A stretch of 64,000 nucleotides of DNA, taken from positions 3,514,892 through 3,578,891 of the forward strand of contig LR746265.1 of the NCBI GenBank assembly GCA_902729315.2, read 5' to 3'. Source of the DNA: Spirodela intermedia (Eukaryota; Streptophyta; Magnoliopsida; Alismatales; Araceae). Below the pieces are notes generated by a model. That model was not told the origin of the DNA. It worked only from the letters and a program-made list of their open reading frames with translations, and made no database searches. Every line of letters starts with the position of its first letter. Position 1 is the first letter of the stretch. The translations under genes were made by a program, and so were the position numbers. Shown in pieces: positions 60,360 through 64,000 of this stretch.

Positions 60360-61529
60360 TTACTCGTCGTCTTCTTCCTGTCGAAGATGTTCGAGAGTTG
60401 GTGCCCACGTTTACTTGATATTAATTGAAATGGCGAGGCAAACGAAAGGTTTGGAGTTCGAAAGAAGAGAAGAGAAAGGGAGGTGGGATGAATGGCTACC
60501 TCGCCGCTTTCTTCGTCGCCCTCGTCGTTCACCTCCGACTTCGACTTGTCAGACTCGTCTTCCTCCACGACATTACTGGAGGTCTCCTACACGATCAAGG
60601 TCCACGAAAGCGAATGGCATACGTTAAACGAAATAGTAAGGATGGTTGGTATCGACGAGTAATTAGAGAAACCAGTGCGTATTCACAAGTAGTTCGTTCT
60701 GCACCTGCTTCTTCTCAGATGAGGCCACGCTTTTCTGCAACTCTGCCTTTCGCTTGTTTGACTTGTTGACGAAGGGGGCCTTTTCCTGCAATTCGTAACC
60801 AACGTGGCCCGACTGATCAATAACATATGAAGACAACACGTTTGTAGACGATCGTTGAATGATGTATCAGTAATGATGTTTCTAGCGGTGGCTTACAGCA
60901 TCAGACATAGACTTCCATTTCTCTCCAGCCGCTTTACCGACCTGTATTATGTGAAGCATTCTAACGTATGAGAGGAAAAAAAAATTGAAGATATCAGCTG
61001 ATAGAATGAATGATTGCAAGTTCCAGCTGAAAAAAGTGGGGTAACTTACGGCGGCCACAGATTTGTTCTCTGGATACTTTTCCTTGAATTCCTTCCTAAA
61101 TCCCTCCCTTCATTATAAATACCAAATCGTGTCCGTGTTAGAAACGATTGAAAACGAGCAATGGCAGCACATGTAGACGTATATTAAGGCGATCAGAAAT
61201 CATACAGGAAGACAAAGAAGGCGCTCGGCGCCCTCTTTGGCTTGTTGGGATCCTTCCCAGCTTTCTTCGCTGGCTTCTTGCTGGTTCTCGCAGAAGCCTT
61301 CCTCTTCACGGAAAGCCTGCACCGTGCAACCGTAGCACGTTAAGCTGAACACCACCGATCCAACCCCTAAAATAACTTCAGCAGACCAGCGCGGCAAAGA
61401 AGCATACTAATATCCCGAAAATAGGGATCTGGATCAGACAGATCACACCAGGCAGATAAAAAAGGAACAGTACGCAAACCTGTTATCGGCTTTGTTTGGC
61501 TCGGCCTTTGACTTCGCTCCTCCCTTCAT
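60360..61529 (-). CDS. HMGB: HMGB chromatin protein (single HMG box, acidic tail)
   Basis: Seven exons, in coding order 61480-61529, 61206-61316, 61050-61107, 60897-60941, 60705-60785, 60500-60586, 60360-60377; 450 bases in phase, 149 residues. A basic Lys/Ala-rich N-terminus precedes one HMG box at about residues 39-107: PNKPKRAPSAFFVFLEGFRK, KYPENKSVAAVGKAAGEKWK, APFVNKSNKRKAEL. The tail is acidic (VVEEDESDKSKSEVNDEGDE) and ends ESGEEEDDE. This is the plant HMGB2/3 layout, a nuclear architectural protein that bends DNA. The last exon encodes only EEDDE and stop. It was accepted because reading through the previous donor gives a non-acidic unrelated tail, whereas the splice restores a typical end. 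Confidence 0.9.
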
Positions 61530-63541
61530 CGCGGATACCTGTACAGGACCCCCACATCCATCAGGGCGGAGGCCAAAAAAAAAAGGAAAAAGCACCATAC
61601 AACGAAGGCGAAAGCAGCGATCTCGCAGGCCTCACCTTAGATAAGAGGTTTAGGGGAGATCGGAAACAGATTAGGGTTCGTAGAGCGACGAAAGGAAGAG
61701 GAAAGGGAAGACCGAGAGAGAGTTGCCTGCGGCGACGTCTACTCCGGTAAGCGAAAGCGCGATAAGAAGGGCCGAACGGAGGGGACGTGGGGGGAAATTA
61801 AAATCCAAACGACCGACGAAGATGAAATCCGAGTTTGAGCGGGATTTGAAATCTGCCACGTCATCGATCCTGGTACTTACATCCCATTGGTCACACCTCT
61901 CTCTCTCTCTCTCTCTTTCTCTCTCCCCCTTACTCTTCCTCGTCTCTGATTGACCCGCCTACAGCTTGTGTTTCTATTGTGCTTGTGAACGCTTGCCTCT
62001 CTCTCTCTCACTCTCTGCCACGAGGACAACGTGAAAACAGTAGCAGCGTCCACAGGGAACGTCTGATCGACACAGGGCAGGAATGTAATGAATCGACGGC
62101 TCTGATGTACTGCGAGTTGCGCCCTCTCACATCCCCACCTCCTTGCGATCGATACCAAATACCGATACCCGATAGCGCTGTTCCTACGTCATGATATGCA
62201 TTCCGGGAATGCATTCTCCACGATGACACATTAGTAAGTAAAATTCACCTTCGACGAATTACAAGCTTTGCCCGTGAACAGAGTCTACAATATTTTTTAG
62301 ATGCAACTTCCTTCACTAAATCCTTATAACTACCATTTTATTTTCTACTATTTTATAGAATATACGCATTTTATAATTATCACGATCCTATTAAGATGGA
62401 GAAGACATTGTACGCAAATGGCAATATATTTCAATTTATGATGGTCCGCTCCATATTTCTTATAATAATATATTTTTGTGTATTGTGAAAAATAGAACAT
62501 CGTTGGTAGCTACTCTCGTCAATTTGTTCTGAATTAGTAAATAATTAATAAAATTATAAATCATGAACTTTAGTTCTTCAATCATGTGAAGGGAAAATGA
62601 AAAGGTCGCTTTTTCACGAAATATTTTTTAACTATTGATTTAATAAATTAGAAAAACCACGAAAACAGATAACTTAGATGAAATAGTCTCATTTAATTGT
62701 GGTACGTAAATATATATATTTGATGGGAAAAATATATATAAAAATGTATCGATTATATAATTATATTTAACTTTTGTAGACACGGAGCCTATAGTTTTGA
62801 CTAAATATGATGGTCAATTAACCACTATGGTTATCGTTGAGGAGGTATGGTTGACTACTTGACCGAATTCTATGCAGATATATAAAGGAGAAAAATACAT
62901 GTCAAATACCCCAATTTTTTTAACGCTTGTATGGTACAAAATTAGGTATTAAAATGGAGTTTCTTTATTATATGAAGAAAAAAAGGACACTTCATCGTGA
63001 ATTGATTTCGAACCGCTAAATTAAGAATATAGAAAAACCATATGAATGAATAAATTCGATTAAAATCTGTGATTAACTGGTTAAACAATATTAAATGTTA
63101 ATATATATATATTTAAACTTTTCGATTATTTAATTATCTAAAACCTTTATAAACATGGGAACTATAGTTTTGACTGACTATATATGACTCAACTATTTAA
63201 TTATAGTCATCGTCGTCGTCGATGAAGAGAGGATGTTTGAGCGGGGAAAATTCTTCGTAGAGATGTCAAAGAGATGTTAAACTATATGTTTGAGCTGTGT
63301 CACGGGGAGTTAGTGACTGTGGACATCGTTGACCGCCTACGTGGCGCCTAGGAAGGTCGATCAGCACTCGGGCATCAAGCTGGCATGACGGTCACGTGCT
63401 ACGAGTAGGAGGAGCGGCTCACACTTCCAACGAGAGAAACCGGATCACAGAGAGAGAAAAGCAGACAGGGAAAACAAGAAAAAGCCGAGCCTGGTTTAGA
63501 GAGAGGGGGGGGGGGGGGAAGAGAGGGGGGCGGGGTCCGAG
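61530..63541. other. divergent intergenic region HMGB / bromodomain gene
   Basis: 2 kb. Near HMGB: its leader, and a CT repeat at 61896-61925. From 62230 to 63300 it is AT-rich and holds a diverged two-copy repeat. From 63300 it becomes GC-rich again, with a run of 14 G at 63505-63518 shortly before the next start codon. No gene seen. Confidence 0.5.
62560..63290. repeat. Diverged ~370-bp tandem duplication
   Basis: Two copies with a step of about 373 bp, each reading AGAAAAACCA, AATATATATATTT, CGATTAT-TAATTAT, then CTATAGTTTTGACT (62791 and 63163), a GGTTATCGT / GTCATCGTCGT block and GATGTTTGA / TATGGTTGA block, ending AGAGATGT-like. Blocks are in the same order with many differences. Function unknown. 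Confidence 0.6.
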
Positions 63542-64000
63542 ATGGGAAAGCCGGTAGAGAAGAAGAGGAAGAAGAAGGGCCGACCCTCACTCTTGGATCT
63601 CCAGAAGCGGAGCCTCCGCCTCCAGAAGCAGCAGGAAGAACAGCAGCAGGAGAAGAGGGACCAGAACCCTAGTCCGAATCCTTACGTCAGGTTTCCCAAC
63701 TCCACCCCTAGCCGCCGGACTGCGCGGAGGAGCACTGAGCCCGATGGGGATGCAGAGGACGGAGAGGATGACGAGGAGGAAGGCGGCGGGAAGAGGCGAG
63801 AAAAGAAGCTCAAGCTCGTCCTCCGTCTGCACCAGAACAACGGTATTATCAGCAAGTCGGATAACGCACAGGAAGGCCACTCGGATTCGGAGTCGTCCGG
63901 ACCGGAATCGAAGGGCGACGGTGATACCCCGCGCAAGGAGAAGAAGATCGATGCCGTCGGTAGCGATGGATCTATTCGGGAAAAGGTGAAGCTCGCCTCC
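63542..64000 (+). CDS. Bromodomain-family protein, N-terminal part (cut by window end)
   Basis: 153 codons open to the right edge. It starts MGKPVEKKRKKKGRPSLLDL, followed by QKRSLRLQKQQEEQQQEKRD, a PNPYVRFPNSTPSRR block, an acidic stretch (DGEDDEEEGGG) and KKLKLVLRLHQNN. The GRPSLLDLQKR start (AT-hook-like) and KLVLRLH block are the N-terminal hallmarks of plant bromodomain proteins like At1g20670 and At5g55040 (BRD1/2/13 type, SWI/SNF-associated). The bromodomain itself would lie beyond the window, so the assignment rests on these blocks and on the conserved neighbourhood. Confidence 0.8.
   Translation, partial: MGKPVEKKRKKKGRPSLLDLQKRSLRLQKQQEEQQQEKRDQNPSPNPYVRFPNSTPSRRTARRSTEPDGDAEDGEDDEEEGGGKRREKKLKLVLRLHQNNGIISKSDNAQEGHSDSESSGPESKGDGDTPRKEKKIDAVGSDGSIREKVKLAS

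Noticed and set aside
61723-61953. 76-codon frame upstream of HMGB on the opposite strand
   Set aside because: Runs into a CT microsatellite; basic start but no recognisable domain and it overlaps the probable HMGB leader.
1-64000. CRISPR array, rRNA, bacterial-type operon or toxin system
   Set aside because: No spaced direct repeats of CRISPR type, no rRNA wording and no such genes; repeats seen are microsatellites, tandem duplications or retroelement remains.

Overview
The window is nuclear DNA from a flowering plant. Twelve protein-coding genes can be supported: eleven complete, one cut by the right edge. Plant-specific families (DYW-type PPR, WOX13-clade homeobox, AVT-type vacuolar transporter, EXORDIUM-like), spliceosomal introns with GT..AG ends, long CT/GA microsatellites and a decayed Ty3/gypsy element all say plant. 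The intronless genes (F-box/kelch, AVT3, PPR, EXORDIUM-like) are strikingly GC-rich while the many-exon genes (EH, FANCJ, DUF1995) are AT-rich. That bimodality hints at a monocot, but the species cannot be fixed from sequence reading alone.

Left part (1-14 kb, all plus strand): an F-box/kelch gene; an AVT3-type vacuolar amino-acid transporter whose stop codon lies in a 57-bp tandem duplication; a DYW PPR protein close to LPA66 whose 5' end is tandemly duplicated (211-bp step); a three-exon plastid IscA/SufA-type Fe-S scaffold; and a nine-exon DUF1995 (LPA3-type) plastid protein. The last three all point to chloroplast photosystem biogenesis.

Middle (14-42 kb): a 13-exon EH-domain gene (EH1/Pan1, TPLATE-complex type) on the minus strand; an AT-rich gap of about 7 kb holding the remains of a minus-strand Ty3/gypsy retrotransposon (degenerate LTRs, primer-binding site, gag and integrase end recognisable only through frameshifts and stops); an intronless EXORDIUM-like gene (+); and an intronless gene of unknown function (-) that lies head to head with the next gene.

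Right part (42-64 kb): a FANCJ/BRIP1-type Fe-S DNA helicase reconstructed as 28 exons (1245 aa, all phases consistent), with one U12-type intron and a C-terminal CxxC pair; a two-exon WOX13-clade homeobox gene (-); a seven-exon HMGB gene (-); and the start of a bromodomain-family gene (+). The series bromodomain, HMGB, WOX, FANCJ, EH matches, as I recall it, the order on Arabidopsis chromosome 1 around At1g20670-At1g20760, so this is an old conserved linkage block.

I found no CRISPR, tRNA, rRNA or toxin locus and no obviously new multi-gene system. The points most worth a second look are the 5' duplication of the PPR gene (it makes an in-leader uORF), the U12 intron and Cys-rich tail of the FANCJ homologue, and the conserved gene block.
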